This document shows, piece after piece, positions 1-6,065 of a DNA stretch of 8,017 bases. Position 1 is the first letter of the stretch. Each line of letters opens with the position of its first letter. Source of the stretch: Desulfobacula sp. (GTDB lineage: Bacteria; Desulfobacterota; Desulfobacteria; Desulfobacterales; Desulfobacteraceae); the NCBI GenBank assembly GCA_027858355.1, contig JAQICW010000130.1:1-8017 (forward strand), given 5' to 3'. Both the position numbers and the translations under genes were made by a program. The notes under the pieces are model-generated. The model was given only the letters and a program-made list of their open reading frames with translations. It was not told where the DNA came from and did no database searches.

Positions 1-1
1 A

Positions 2-604
2 GACCTGGATCTTTATTTCTGGTTAGAAACCAGAGTTGATCTGGTGGATGAAGAGGATATAAAACTTTTATCAAAATTGAAAATTAAGATCGATTTTGGA
101 ATTGATTCCTTATCAAAGACCATGCTCAGGATCATGAGAAAAACCATAAGCCCTGAATCTTTTCTGGATAACTTTTTAAACATATCAAAAGCATGCAGTG
201 AATATGGAATTTTACATGATATGTTTATGATTTTTAACCATCCGGGTGAAACTCAAAAAACCTATGAAGAATTTAAATACTTTTTTACAGACAAGGTTTG
301 CCCAGATCTTAAGGGTGGATACTTAAGGATAAAATACCAACGATTCTCCTATTACCCGGGCAGCTATATTTATAATCATAAAACTGAATTTCAAGAACAA
401 TATGGGTTCAAGGCACTCCATCCCCAGTGGTGGAAAGAATCAGCTGATCAATATTCTAATTCAAGGGATATTATCCCTTCAATCGATGAAAAAGGTGCGC
501 CATACTATGTTCCGCTTAAAGAAACATCAAAAATGATAAAAGAGTTTAATCATTTTTCAAAGGAGCAAGCGCTCTGGGAAAGGATGCATTCCTTTAATAT
601 TTAA
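2..604 (+). CDS. Radical SAM protein, C-terminal part (5' end outside window)
   Basis: The frame is open from the left edge (codons from position 2, starting DLDLYFWLETRVDLV) to the TAA at 602-604, so this is the 3' part of a longer gene; the GTG at 44 is probably internal. The visible part resembles the second half of the radical SAM barrel in B12-binding-type radical SAM proteins. It has an 'ETRVDLVDEE' strand, then 'IDFGIDSLSKTMLRIMRK' (family form FGIES.S..ML..M.K), then 'FMIFNHPGET', matching the usual G.PGET turn. The CxxxCxxC cluster motif and any cobalamin domain would lie upstream, outside the window. The C-terminal ~90 residues are rich in aromatic residues and give no clue to substrate. 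The family does radical chemistry with S-adenosylmethionine and a 4Fe-4S cluster; the reaction here cannot be named. It stands apart from the next plus-strand genes, being separated by convergent tRNAs. Confidence 0.8.
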   Translation, partial: DLDLYFWLETRVDLVDEEDIKLLSKLKIKIDFGIDSLSKTMLRIMRKTISPESFLDNFLNISKACSEYGILHDMFMIFNHPGETQKTYEEFKYFFTDKVCPDLKGGYLRIKYQRFSYYPGSYIYNHKTEFQEQYGFKALHPQWWKESADQYSNSRDIIPSIDEKGAPYYVPLKETSKMIKEFNHFSKEQALWERMHSFNI

Positions 605-653
605 TCAAATTACCTTATAAAAACAAGAGTGATACCATTTTTGACTTCATAGA

Positions 654-690
654 AAACAAAAAGGAATTAAAAGCTACAGCTTTTAATTCC
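654..690 (-). terminator. Rho-independent terminator of the tRNA-Ser unit
   Basis: A perfect 12-bp inverted repeat (663-674 with 679-690, loop of four bases) lies 16 bases past the encoded CCA of tRNA-Ser(GCU). Read on the minus strand it is followed by a U-rich run (UUUUUGUUUUCU, complement of 651-662). There is no comparable T-run on the plus-strand side, so it mainly serves the minus strand, although the hairpin could also slow transcription coming out of the radical SAM gene. Confidence 0.85.
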
Positions 691-705
691 TAAGATTGTT
701 ATTTG

Positions 706-797
706 TGGCGGAGAAATAGAGATTCGAACTCTAGAAGGGTAACAACACCCTTACTCGCTTAGCAGGCGAGCGCCTTCAGCCACTCGGCCATTTCTCC
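706..797 (-). tRNA. tRNA-Ser, anticodon GCU
   Basis: Read on the minus strand this folds as a class II tRNA. The acceptor arm GGAGAAA (797-791) pairs with TTTCTCC (716-710), the discriminator base is G (709), and CCA is encoded (708-706). The D arm carries GGCCGAGTGGCTGAAGGC, typical of bacterial tRNA-Ser. The anticodon stem CTCGC/GCGAG encloses the loop CTGCTAA with anticodon GCT (complement of 761-763), reading AGC and AGU. A long variable arm (AAGGGTG.TG..ACCCTT type) and the T arm GAGTTCGAATCTC follow. It is the second tRNA of a two-gene unit, 13 bases after tRNA-Ser(UGA). Confidence 0.97.
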
Positions 798-810
798 GTA
801 TTTTGTAAAC

Positions 811-897
811 TGGCGGAGGAGGTAGGATTCGAACCCACGAAGCTTGACACTTAACGGTTTTCAAGACCGCCGCCTTCAGCCACTCGGCCACTCCTCC
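811..897 (-). tRNA. tRNA-Ser, anticodon UGA
   Basis: Minus-strand class II tRNA. The acceptor GGAGGAG (897-891) pairs with CTCCTCC (821-815), the discriminator is G (814), and CCA is encoded (813-811). The anticodon stem GCGGT/ACCGT holds the loop CTTGAAA with anticodon TGA (complement of 861-863), reading UCA and probably other UCN codons. The long variable arm and the T arm (GGGTTCGAATCC) are present. Its 5' part is nearly identical to that of the neighbouring tRNA-Ser(GCU) through the D arm, as expected for isoacceptors recognised by the same SerRS. It is the first gene of the unit. Confidence 0.97.
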
Positions 898-912
898 GAA
901 ATGAACCCCGAT

Positions 913-941
913 TTTATATCATCTTGTCAAAAACAGGTCAA
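913..941 (-). promoter_or_regulatory. Sigma70-type promoter for the tRNA-Ser pair
   Basis: On the minus strand TTGACC (complement of 936-941) is separated by exactly 17 bases from TATAAA (complement of 913-918). Transcription would start around 905-907, only some 8-10 bases before the mature tRNA 5' end at 897. The stretch after the -10 box is GC-rich (TCGGGG), the kind of discriminator associated with growth-rate and stringent control of stable RNA genes; that last point is inference. Confidence 0.7.
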
Positions 942-989
942 GACCTAACTTGTGCCAAATAGTAGGATCAGGTAAAATTCATCTTATCA

Positions 990-1017
990 TTGACAGGAAG
1001 ATCAGTTGAGCTATATT
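990..1017 (+). promoter_or_regulatory. Sigma70-type promoter of the argS-gatCA operon
   Basis: A perfect -35 box TTGACA (990-995), a 16-base spacer and a -10 box TATATT (1012-1017) lie upstream of the first gene of the operon. The expected start is near 1023-1025, giving a leader of about 35 bases that ends in the ribosome site AGGAGA (1047-1052). No attenuator or T-box-like structure fits in so short a leader. Confidence 0.65.
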
Positions 1018-1058
1018 AAGAAGTTTTAGGTTAACCCAAATTTTACAGGAGATAATGG

Positions 1059-1511
1059 ATGAGACAGAAAATAAGATTTGAAAAACACATGAAAGCTGAC
1101 AAGATAATAATTCTGGAATCCAGTGAAGTGGATCCAGGTGTTGTTTTGCTGCTCCATGAAGAAGAATACAGTCTTAAAGAGATGACAAAAGCTTATGAGG
1201 AAGGCTTCCTGCCTTTTTCCGATTTTATAAGAAGGAGAAGCTTTTTCCCCACTTCTGACCTTTGCAATAAGCTTTTTGAGAGCATGATTGAATTTTTTAA
1301 AAATGATGCCCAGGAAAAAATTATCATTGAATATAATGATATCGAAGCTTTTCCAAAGGAAGAAGAATTTCAACTGGAAGATGATGATGTCGAGATTGAT
1401 AAGATACTGGAGGAAGATGGGGAAACCAGTGAAGATGAGATAAAAGAAATAGACTCTGAAGATGACAGACCGAATTTCACCCCTGAAGATATTTCTGAAC
1501 ACGAAAATTAG
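1059..1511 (+). CDS. Unrecognised 150-aa protein with acidic C-terminal tail, first gene of argS operon
   Basis: I do not recognise this family. The start at 1059 is chosen because AGGAGA (1047-1052) sits six bases upstream; an out-of-frame ATG at 1055 opens only a nine-codon frame. The protein has two parts. Residues ~1-95 are mixed and look folded, with a basic start ([15 protein letters not shown]), a hydrophobic strand 'KIIILESS', the segment '[29 protein letters not shown]', the motif '[10 protein letters not shown]', and a helix to about residue 95. Residues ~100-150 are very rich in Asp and Glu, probably disordered. There is no signal peptide or membrane segment, so it is likely cytoplasmic. 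The stop is TAG, followed after one codon by TGA in the same frame. argS begins only 8 bases after the stop, so the two genes are surely cotranscribed. Acidic tails can bind basic partners or mimic nucleic acid; that is speculation. Confidence 0.8.
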   Translation: MRQKIRFEKHMKADKIIILESSEVDPGVVLLLHEEEYSLKEMTKAYEEGFLPFSDFIRRRSFFPTSDLCNKLFESMIEFFKNDAQEKIIIEYNDIEAFPKEEEFQLEDDDVEIDKILEEDGETSEDEIKEIDSEDDRPNFTPEDISEHEN

Positions 1512-1519
1512 AGTTGATA

Positions 1520-3223
1520 ATGAAACATAAGATTAGAACAATTGTGCTCAATGCTGCTCAAAAAGGATTTGAAAATGGTTTGCTGCCATCTGATCATGTC
1601 CCTGAAATGGAAATAGAGGAGCCCCGGAATCCTTCCCATGGAGATTTTTCCACAAATTTTGCAATGGTTTCAGCCGCCATCCAGAAAATGCCGCCCAGAA
1701 AAATTGCTGAGAGCCTGGTATCATCAATTGAAACTTTGGGTGAGGCCCAGGAAGAAATCTCGGGTGAAACAGCAAATTTGATTGAAAAGGTTGAGATAGC
1801 AGGTCCTGGATTTATTAATTTTTTTCTTTCCAATAAAGCATGGCATCCAGTGGTTGACCGGATCCTTGAACAGGACAAAAGATATGGTGCCTCAGATATG
1901 GGGGGAAATGAAAAGGTGCAGGTGGAATTTGTCAGTGCAAATCCCACAGGTCCATTGCATGTAGGGCATGGCAGGGGGGCTGCCGTTGGAGATTCTGTCG
2001 GGAATATTCTTTGTTTTGCCGGGTTTGATGTTCAAAAAGAATATTATATTAATGATTCCGGGCGCCAGATAAGAACCCTGGGAACATCTGTCTGGCTGAG
2101 GCTGTTGCAAAAAACTGGCAAGGAAATTGAGTTTCCCGATGATTGTTATCAGGGCAATTATATCAAAGATCTGGCCGGAAAAATCCTTGAAAAAGAAGGC
2201 GATGACTTTATCCAAAGGGATGAAAAGGAAGCCATTGATGCCTGTGCAAAATTTGCAGCAAAGAAAATTCTTGTCAATATAAAAGAAGATTTATCAAGTT
2301 TTGGGGTTACATTTGACCACTGGTTTAGCGAGCAGAGCCTGTATGATTCAGGACGGGTACAAAAGACCATTGAAGACTTTAAATCAAAGGATTTGATTTA
2401 TAAAGAAGATGGTGCGCTCTGGTTTCGAACACAGGATTTTGGTGATGAGAAAAACAGGGTGGTTGTCAGAAATAACGGGCTGAACACCTATTTTGCTTCT
2501 GATATTGCCTATCACATGGAAAAATATGAGCGCGGATTTGACCGGGTTATTGATGTCTGGGGAGCAGATCACCATGGCTATATCAAAAGAATTGATGCCT
2601 CTGTTGTTGCGTCAGGAAGAAAAAGCAAACAATTTGAAGTGATATTGGTCCAGCTGGTGAATCTGCTGAGAGGCGGCAAACCATTTCAGATGTCCAAAAG
2701 GGCTGGTGACTTTGTCACATTAAAAGATATTGTTGATGAAGTGGGCAAGGATGCTGCAAGGTTTATTTTTTTAAGCCGCAGTTATGATTCTGGTCTTGAT
2801 TTTGATCTGGAACTTGCCAAGCAGAAAAATTCAGATAATCCTGTCTATTATGTCCAATATGTCCATGCCAGAATCACGGGGATTCTGTTAAAGGCAAAAC
2901 AGGAAAATATTATTCAGGATATTGATTTTAATAAGGGTGAAAATCTGAATTTACTGGATGCTGTCGAAGAAATTAATCTTATAAAAATTCTGGATACATT
3001 TAAGGCCAATGTGGAAAAAAGTGCTCAAACATTGCATCCACATGTGATTTTTACATATCTGATGGGTCTTGCATCTGTATTCCATGGTTATTATAACAGG
3101 CACAAGGTCATTACAGACAATCGGGAATTAACCCTGGCCAGGTTAAGCCTTGTTTTAGGCGTAAAAAAAGTCATTAGAAACGGGTTGACACTTCTTGGGG
3201 TTAATGCACCTGAAAGAATGTAA
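1520..3223 (+). CDS. argS: Arginyl-tRNA synthetase
   Basis: This class Ia synthetase charges tRNA-Arg with arginine using ATP in the cytoplasm. I take the ATG at 1520 (567 aa) because the weak ribosome site TAGAG (1509-1513) is six bases upstream; an in-frame TTG at 1514 would add two residues. The N-terminal ~110 residues form the Arg-tRNA-synthetase-specific additional domain ('[13 protein letters not shown]'). The HIGH signature appears as HVGH (residues 147-150) within '[17 protein letters not shown]', and the KMSKS loop as MSKR (391-394) within '[14 protein letters not shown]'. '[12 protein letters not shown]' is the conserved catalytic-domain stretch between them. The C-terminal DALR anticodon-binding domain follows ('[13 protein letters not shown]') and the chain ends in the typical '[10 protein letters not shown]'. 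Length is normal for bacterial ArgS and no key residue is missing. The next gene starts two bases after the stop. Confidence 0.98.
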   Translation: MKHKIRTIVLNAAQKGFENGLLPSDHVPEMEIEEPRNPSHGDFSTNFAMVSAAIQKMPPRKIAESLVSSIETLGEAQEEISGETANLIEKVEIAGPGFINFFLSNKAWHPVVDRILEQDKRYGASDMGGNEKVQVEFVSANPTGPLHVGHGRGAAVGDSVGNILCFAGFDVQKEYYINDSGRQIRTLGTSVWLRLLQKTGKEIEFPDDCYQGNYIKDLAGKILEKEGDDFIQRDEKEAIDACAKFAAKKILVNIKEDLSSFGVTFDHWFSEQSLYDSGRVQKTIEDFKSKDLIYKEDGALWFRTQDFGDEKNRVVVRNNGLNTYFASDIAYHMEKYERGFDRVIDVWGADHHGYIKRIDASVVASGRKSKQFEVILVQLVNLLRGGKPFQMSKRAGDFVTLKDIVDEVGKDAARFIFLSRSYDSGLDFDLELAKQKNSDNPVYYVQYVHARITGILLKAKQENIIQDIDFNKGENLNLLDAVEEINLIKILDTFKANVEKSAQTLHPHVIFTYLMGLASVFHGYYNRHKVITDNRELTLARLSLVLGVKKVIRNGLTLLGVNAPERM

Positions 3224-3225
3224 AA

Positions 3226-3927
3226 ATGATATCCTTTAAAGGGATTTTAAAATATTTAATTTACATATTTATTGCCGGATGGATGTTTTTATTGGGCATC
3301 ATGGTAGGGCGCGGCACTTCTCCTGTAACTTTTGATACCCATGAATTTCAAAAAAGGCTTGAAATCATTGCCAATGAATTCGGGGAAAAAAAAGACGTCC
3401 CCCAAAAAATGGATCTAAAATTTTATGATGTCCTGGATAGACCTGTGCGTGAAGAAAGCGTGCTTTCCAAAAATAAACCTTTGGAAATTATGCCTAAAAA
3501 AGAAATATCTGAAACAAAATTACCTGAGACTGAATTACCTGAAACAGAAACGCTGGAAAAGCAAACAAGTGTTACCCCGGATATCCTTCCACCAAAGATC
3601 AGCAGAAAAAAATTAACGTTTAAAAAGATGACTCAAAAGGTTCCGGCAGATATTGGAGCAAATGAACCCCTTAAAACAGACAAGGGAATATACACGATTC
3701 AGATTGCAGCCTTTAAAGAGTTTAAAGATGCTATTTCTCAAATGGCCCTGCTTGATGAAAAAGGATTCCCTTCTTACCGTGAAAAAAGTGAAAAAGATGG
3801 CGTTACCTGGTACAGGGTGAGAACGGGTTCCTTTGCAAATTGGGAAGAAGCTGAAAAAATGAAAGATAAATTAAATAAAGCCAGGATCAATGCCCAAATC
3901 ATAAAAATAGATCATAAAAAAGGATAA
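3226..3927 (+). CDS. Membrane-anchored SPOR-domain protein
   Basis: This is a single-pass inner-membrane protein with an extracytoplasmic SPOR domain, a fold that binds denuded glycan strands of peptidoglycan at division sites. Residues ~7-28 form one hydrophobic segment ending in 'MVGRG', a usual junction in such proteins. Residues ~30-150 are a charged, Lys/Glu/Pro-rich linker containing three tandem pentapeptides of the T-x-x-x-E type (TKLPE, TELPE, TETLE; ~97-111). Residues ~154-231 are the SPOR domain: 'GIYTIQIAAFKEFKDAISQM' at its start, 'WYRVRTGSFANWEEAEKM' in the middle, and a final strand 'NAQIIKID'. The ATG at 3226 is the only sensible start; it lies two bases after argS, and translation is probably coupled because the upstream ribosome site is weak. 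Its last base overlaps the first possible start of gatC. The gene name cannot be assigned from sequence; a role in cell envelope or division is inferred from the domain. Confidence 0.88.
   Translation: MISFKGILKYLIYIFIAGWMFLLGIMVGRGTSPVTFDTHEFQKRLEIIANEFGEKKDVPQKMDLKFYDVLDRPVREESVLSKNKPLEIMPKKEISETKLPETELPETETLEKQTSVTPDILPPKISRKKLTFKKMTQKVPADIGANEPLKTDKGIYTIQIAAFKEFKDAISQMALLDEKGFPSYREKSEKDGVTWYRVRTGSFANWEEAEKMKDKLNKARINAQIIKIDHKKG
3514..3558 (+). repeat. 15-bp tandem repeat (3 units) in the SPOR-protein linker
   Basis: Three consecutive 15-base units (3514-3528, 3529-3543, 3544-3558) encode TKLPE, TELPE and TETLE. The first two differ at three bases; the third is more diverged. Since the unit is a multiple of three, copy-number change would only lengthen or shorten the periplasmic linker. 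Confidence 0.7.
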
Positions 3928-3929
3928 TG

Positions 3930-4217
3930 ATGAAGATATCAACAAATGAAGTTGCAAAGATTGCCCACCTTGCTCGGTTGGAGGTTGATACATCGCAAAA
4001 AGAGGAAATGGCTGAACAGCTGAGCCATATCCTTGGATATATTGATAAACTCAAAGATGTAGATGTTGAGGGGGTCAAGCTTTCTTCAGGAGCGGCTTTT
4101 ATGAATAATGTGTTAAGGGATGATGAATTGAAAGTATCACCAGGTCCTTGTGTAACCCTTGCCAATGCACCGCAAAGGGATGAGGATTTTTATATTGTTC
4201 CCAGGATTGTTAAATAA
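3930..4217 (+). CDS. gatC: Aspartyl/glutamyl-tRNA amidotransferase subunit C
   Basis: GatC is the small stabilising subunit of the GatCAB complex, which converts Glu-tRNAGln and/or Asp-tRNAAsn to the correctly charged form in organisms lacking GlnRS or AsnRS. The 95-residue product has the family signature at its N-terminus ('VAKIAHLARLEV'), the middle helix 'LSHILGYIDKLKDVDVEGV', and the C-terminal 'LRDDE' and 'NAPQRDEDFYIVPRIV' segments that wrap around GatA. ATG codons occur at 3927 and 3930; the second is preferred because AGGA (3921-3924) is then five bases away and the product begins MKIS as is usual. The 3927 start would overlap the preceding stop by one base. The final codons (Arg-Ile-Val-Lys-stop) are themselves the first unit of a 16-bp tandem repeat that continues downstream. 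Confidence 0.96.
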   Translation: MKISTNEVAKIAHLARLEVDTSQKEEMAEQLSHILGYIDKLKDVDVEGVKLSSGAAFMNNVLRDDELKVSPGPCVTLANAPQRDEDFYIVPRIVK

Positions 4218-4316
4218 TTGGATTGTTAAATAATTGGATTGTTAAATAATTGGATTGTTAAATAATTTGGGTGGTTAAATAATTTTGGTAGTTAAATACT
4301 TGGATTGTTAAATAAT
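4203..4316 (+). repeat. 16-bp tandem repeat, seven units, covering the gatC stop and gatC-gatA gap
   Basis: Units with consensus TGGATTGTTAAATAAT lie head to tail: 4203-4218 (first base A), 4219-4234, 4235-4250, 4251-4266, then two diverged 17-base units (4267-4283, 4284-4300), and a last perfect unit at 4301-4316. Unit one encodes the end of GatC, so the array most likely grew by duplication of the gatC 3' end. Because 16 is not a multiple of three, the TAA in each unit falls in successive frames, so the array blocks translation in all three. It separates gatC from gatA, which often sit almost together. Confidence 0.95.
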
Positions 4317-4348
4317 TCACAGGTATGAGAGAATAAGGAAAAGATAGA

Positions 4349-5818
4349 ATGGAATACCACGAACTGACCATTGAAAGAGCTGGGAAATTGCTTTGTGACC
4401 ATCAAATTTCTTCTTTTGAGTTGACATCTGCCCTGCTTGACCGCATTGAAAAATATGATGATGAAATAGGTGCATTTATAACTATTGATAAAACCATGGC
4501 CCTTGAACAGGCCAGAAAAGCTGACAAGGATATTTGCGACAACAAAATTTTGCCATTAACGGGTGTGCCCATTGCATTAAAGGATCTTTTGTGTACCAAG
4601 GGAATAAAAACAACCTGCGGATCACAGATTCTTAATAATTTTATTCCGCAATATGATGGTACAATTGTTAAAAAATTAAAGGAAAATGGTGCTGTCATTA
4701 TCGGCAAAACCAATCTGGACGAGTTTGGCATGGGGTCTTCAACTGAAAATTCTTCTTATAAAATTACGGCCAATCCCTGGAATAAAGCCTATGTGCCTGG
4801 TGGTTCCAGCGGGGGATCTGCTGCAGCCGTGGCAGCCGGGTTTTGCTGCGCTGCCCTTGGGACGGATACAGGGGGTTCCATCCGCCAGCCAGCGTCCCAT
4901 TGCGGGGTGGTGGGTCTTAAACCCACCTATGGCAGGGTATCCAGGTTTGGACTGGTTTCCTATGCATCTTCCCTTGATCAGATCGGCCCCATTGCTAAAG
5001 ATGTTAAAGATGCGGCAATATTGCTGAATATCATATCTGGAAATGACAAAATGGATTCCACCAGTGCAAAGGTTGATGTGCCTGATTTTACCAAAGCCTT
5101 TGATCTATTTGAAAAGGGTTCCTTAAAAGGAATGACAGCAGGAATTCCAAAAGAATATTTGTGTGTTGACGGCATTGACCCTGAAGTTGAAAATGTCTTT
5201 AATGATGCCAGGCGGATTCTTGAGGATATGGGGGTTGAAATTAAAGAAATATCTCTGCCCCATACTGACTATGTTGTTGCAGCCTATTATATTATCGCGC
5301 CCAGTGAAGCCAGCTCCAATCTTGCCAGATTTGACGGGGTTAAATATGGTTTCAGGGAAAAAGTGTGTAATGATCTTGTTGATATGTATAAAAGAACCAG
5401 GTCAAAAGGGTTTGGACCGGAAGTGAAAAGAAGAATCATGATCGGGACCTAGGCGCTTTCAGCTGGTTACTATGATGCTTATTATGGAAGGGCCTCAAAG
5501 GTTCGAACCTTGATCATGGAGGATTTTTCAAAGGCCTTTGATGCCTGTGATTTTATCCTGTCTCCTGTGGCGCCTGCTCCTGCATTTAAGATTGGTGAAA
5601 AAATGGATGATCCATTAACCATGTATTTGACAGATATTTTTACGCTTTCTGCCAACATGGCAGGTATTCCCGGGATATCCGTCCCGGCAGGCTTTTCTTC
5701 GGCAGGGCTTCCCATCGGCATCCAGATGATGGGAAGGCGATTTGATGAATTGTCGCTTTTAAGGGCAGGCTATGGATTTGAAAAGACAATTAAGTTAGAT
5801 GTGAGATGTGAGATTTGA
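4349..5818 (+). CDS. gatA: Aspartyl/glutamyl-tRNA amidotransferase subunit A, with in-frame TAG at codon 368
   Basis: GatA is the glutaminase subunit of GatCAB: it releases ammonia from glutamine (or asparagine), which GatB uses to amidate misacylated tRNA. The start ATG at 4349 has AAGGA (4335-4339) nine bases upstream. The amidase-signature triad is visible: Lys78 in 'GVPIALKDL', cis-Ser153 in '[15 protein letters not shown]' and nucleophile Ser177 in '[12 protein letters not shown]'. After 'KRRIMIGT' (residue 367) comes TAG (5450-5452), then in the same frame '[12 protein letters not shown]', 'KVRTLI', '[13 protein letters not shown]', '[24 protein letters not shown]' and '[10 protein letters not shown]', ending at TGA 5816-5818. 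The full frame is 489 residues counting codon 368, normal for GatA. Stopping at 368 would remove about a quarter of the enzyme, including conserved substrate-site regions such as the Asp of 'YLTDIFT'. There is no frameshift. Readthrough, suppression, mutation and sequencing error all remain possible. The last six residues (DVRCEI) fall at or inside a heptamer repeat. Confidence 0.93.
5450..5452 (+). other. In-frame amber (TAG) codon inside gatA
   Basis: This TAG sits between 'RRIMIGT' and '[11 protein letters not shown]'. GatA proteins carry an aromatic residue here (GTY or GTF followed by ALS), so a single base change from TAC or TAT (Tyr) explains it. Sequence on both sides keeps the same frame and family conservation. 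Confidence 0.95.
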
Positions 5819-5856
5819 ATTGTGAATGGTGAGTGGTGAGTGGTGAGTGGTGAACT
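5801..5856 (+). repeat. Degenerate 7-bp tandem repeat across the gatA stop codon
   Basis: Eight heptamers stand in perfect register: GTGAGAT twice (5801-5814), TTGAATT (5815-5821), GTGAATG (5822-5828), GTGAGTG three times (5829-5849) and GTGAACT (5850-5856). The gatA stop TGA (5816-5818) lies within the third unit, so the last GatA residues are repeat-encoded. An 8-bp inverted repeat overlaps the array ends: AGATTTGA (5811-5818) and TCAAATCT (5856-5863). Heptamer arrays of this kind occur as dispersed spacer repeats in some bacteria, which may apply here. Confidence 0.85.
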
Positions 5857-5882
5857 CAAATCTAAATAAAAGGAGATAAAGT

Positions 5883-6065
5883 ATGTCAACACTGCAACCA
5901 AAAGGAGAGAAATTGAAAAAAGCGATCAAATGGATTTCAGAGAAGAGAAAGGAAAATCCTGATATTAAACTTTCCAAATTAGTTGATGATGCCAGCTTTC
6001 AATTTGATTTAAGTCCGAAAGATTCCCAGTTTTTATTAAGGTTTGTAAAGAATGACGACCATTAG
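5883..6065 (+). CDS. Unrecognised 60-aa basic protein overlapping mutL
   Basis: I do not recognise this family. It is well supported as a gene: a strong ribosome site AGGAGA (5871-5876) lies six bases before the ATG, and its last 14 bases overlap the start of mutL in another frame, a typical sign of translational coupling. The product is small and Lys-rich, with no signal peptide or membrane segment. Predicted by eye it is mostly helical: a basic helix 'KGEKLKKAIKWISEKRKENP' (~7-26), then 'KLSKLVDDASFQF' (~29-41), then 'SPKDSQFLLRFV' (~44-55). The shape (two or three short helices, basic) would suit a small nucleic-acid or partner-binding protein, but this is a guess. It ends in TAG, with TGA in the same frame three codons later. 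Its position suggests it is made together with MutL. Confidence 0.82.
   Translation: MSTLQPKGEKLKKAIKWISEKRKENPDIKLSKLVDDASFQFDLSPKDSQFLLRFVKNDDH

Noticed and set aside
1055..1081. ATG at 1055 as start of the first operon gene
   Set aside because: That frame stops after a few codons and would be only two bases from the ribosome site; 1059 has proper spacing and the long frame.
1026..1502. Minus-strand 158-aa open frame opposite the first operon gene
   Set aside because: It is a Phe/Ile-rich antisense shadow of the acidic coding sequence (GAA and GAT codons read as TTC and ATC); the plus-strand gene has the promoter, ribosome site and operon context.
4203..4316. CRISPR array or replication iterons
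   Set aside because: The units are contiguous with no spacers, are derived from the gatC 3' end, and no cas or replication initiator gene is present.
5450..5452. Frameshift or recoding slip as the cause of the gatA interruption
   Set aside because: The conserved sequence resumes in exactly the same frame right after the TAG, so no base is gained or lost.
5498..5511. 14-base perfect palindrome AAGGTTCGAACCTT, resembling a tRNA T arm, 46 bases after the TAG
   Set aside because: It encodes the conserved GatA residues KVRTL; the hairpin would have only five pairs. Without tRNA context or a known pyrrolysine-insertion fold it is best taken as coincidence.
5510..5818. Separate 102-aa open frame downstream of the gatA TAG
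   Set aside because: It is in the same frame as gatA and encodes the conserved GatA C-terminal region; no ribosome site precedes it. It is the rest of gatA.
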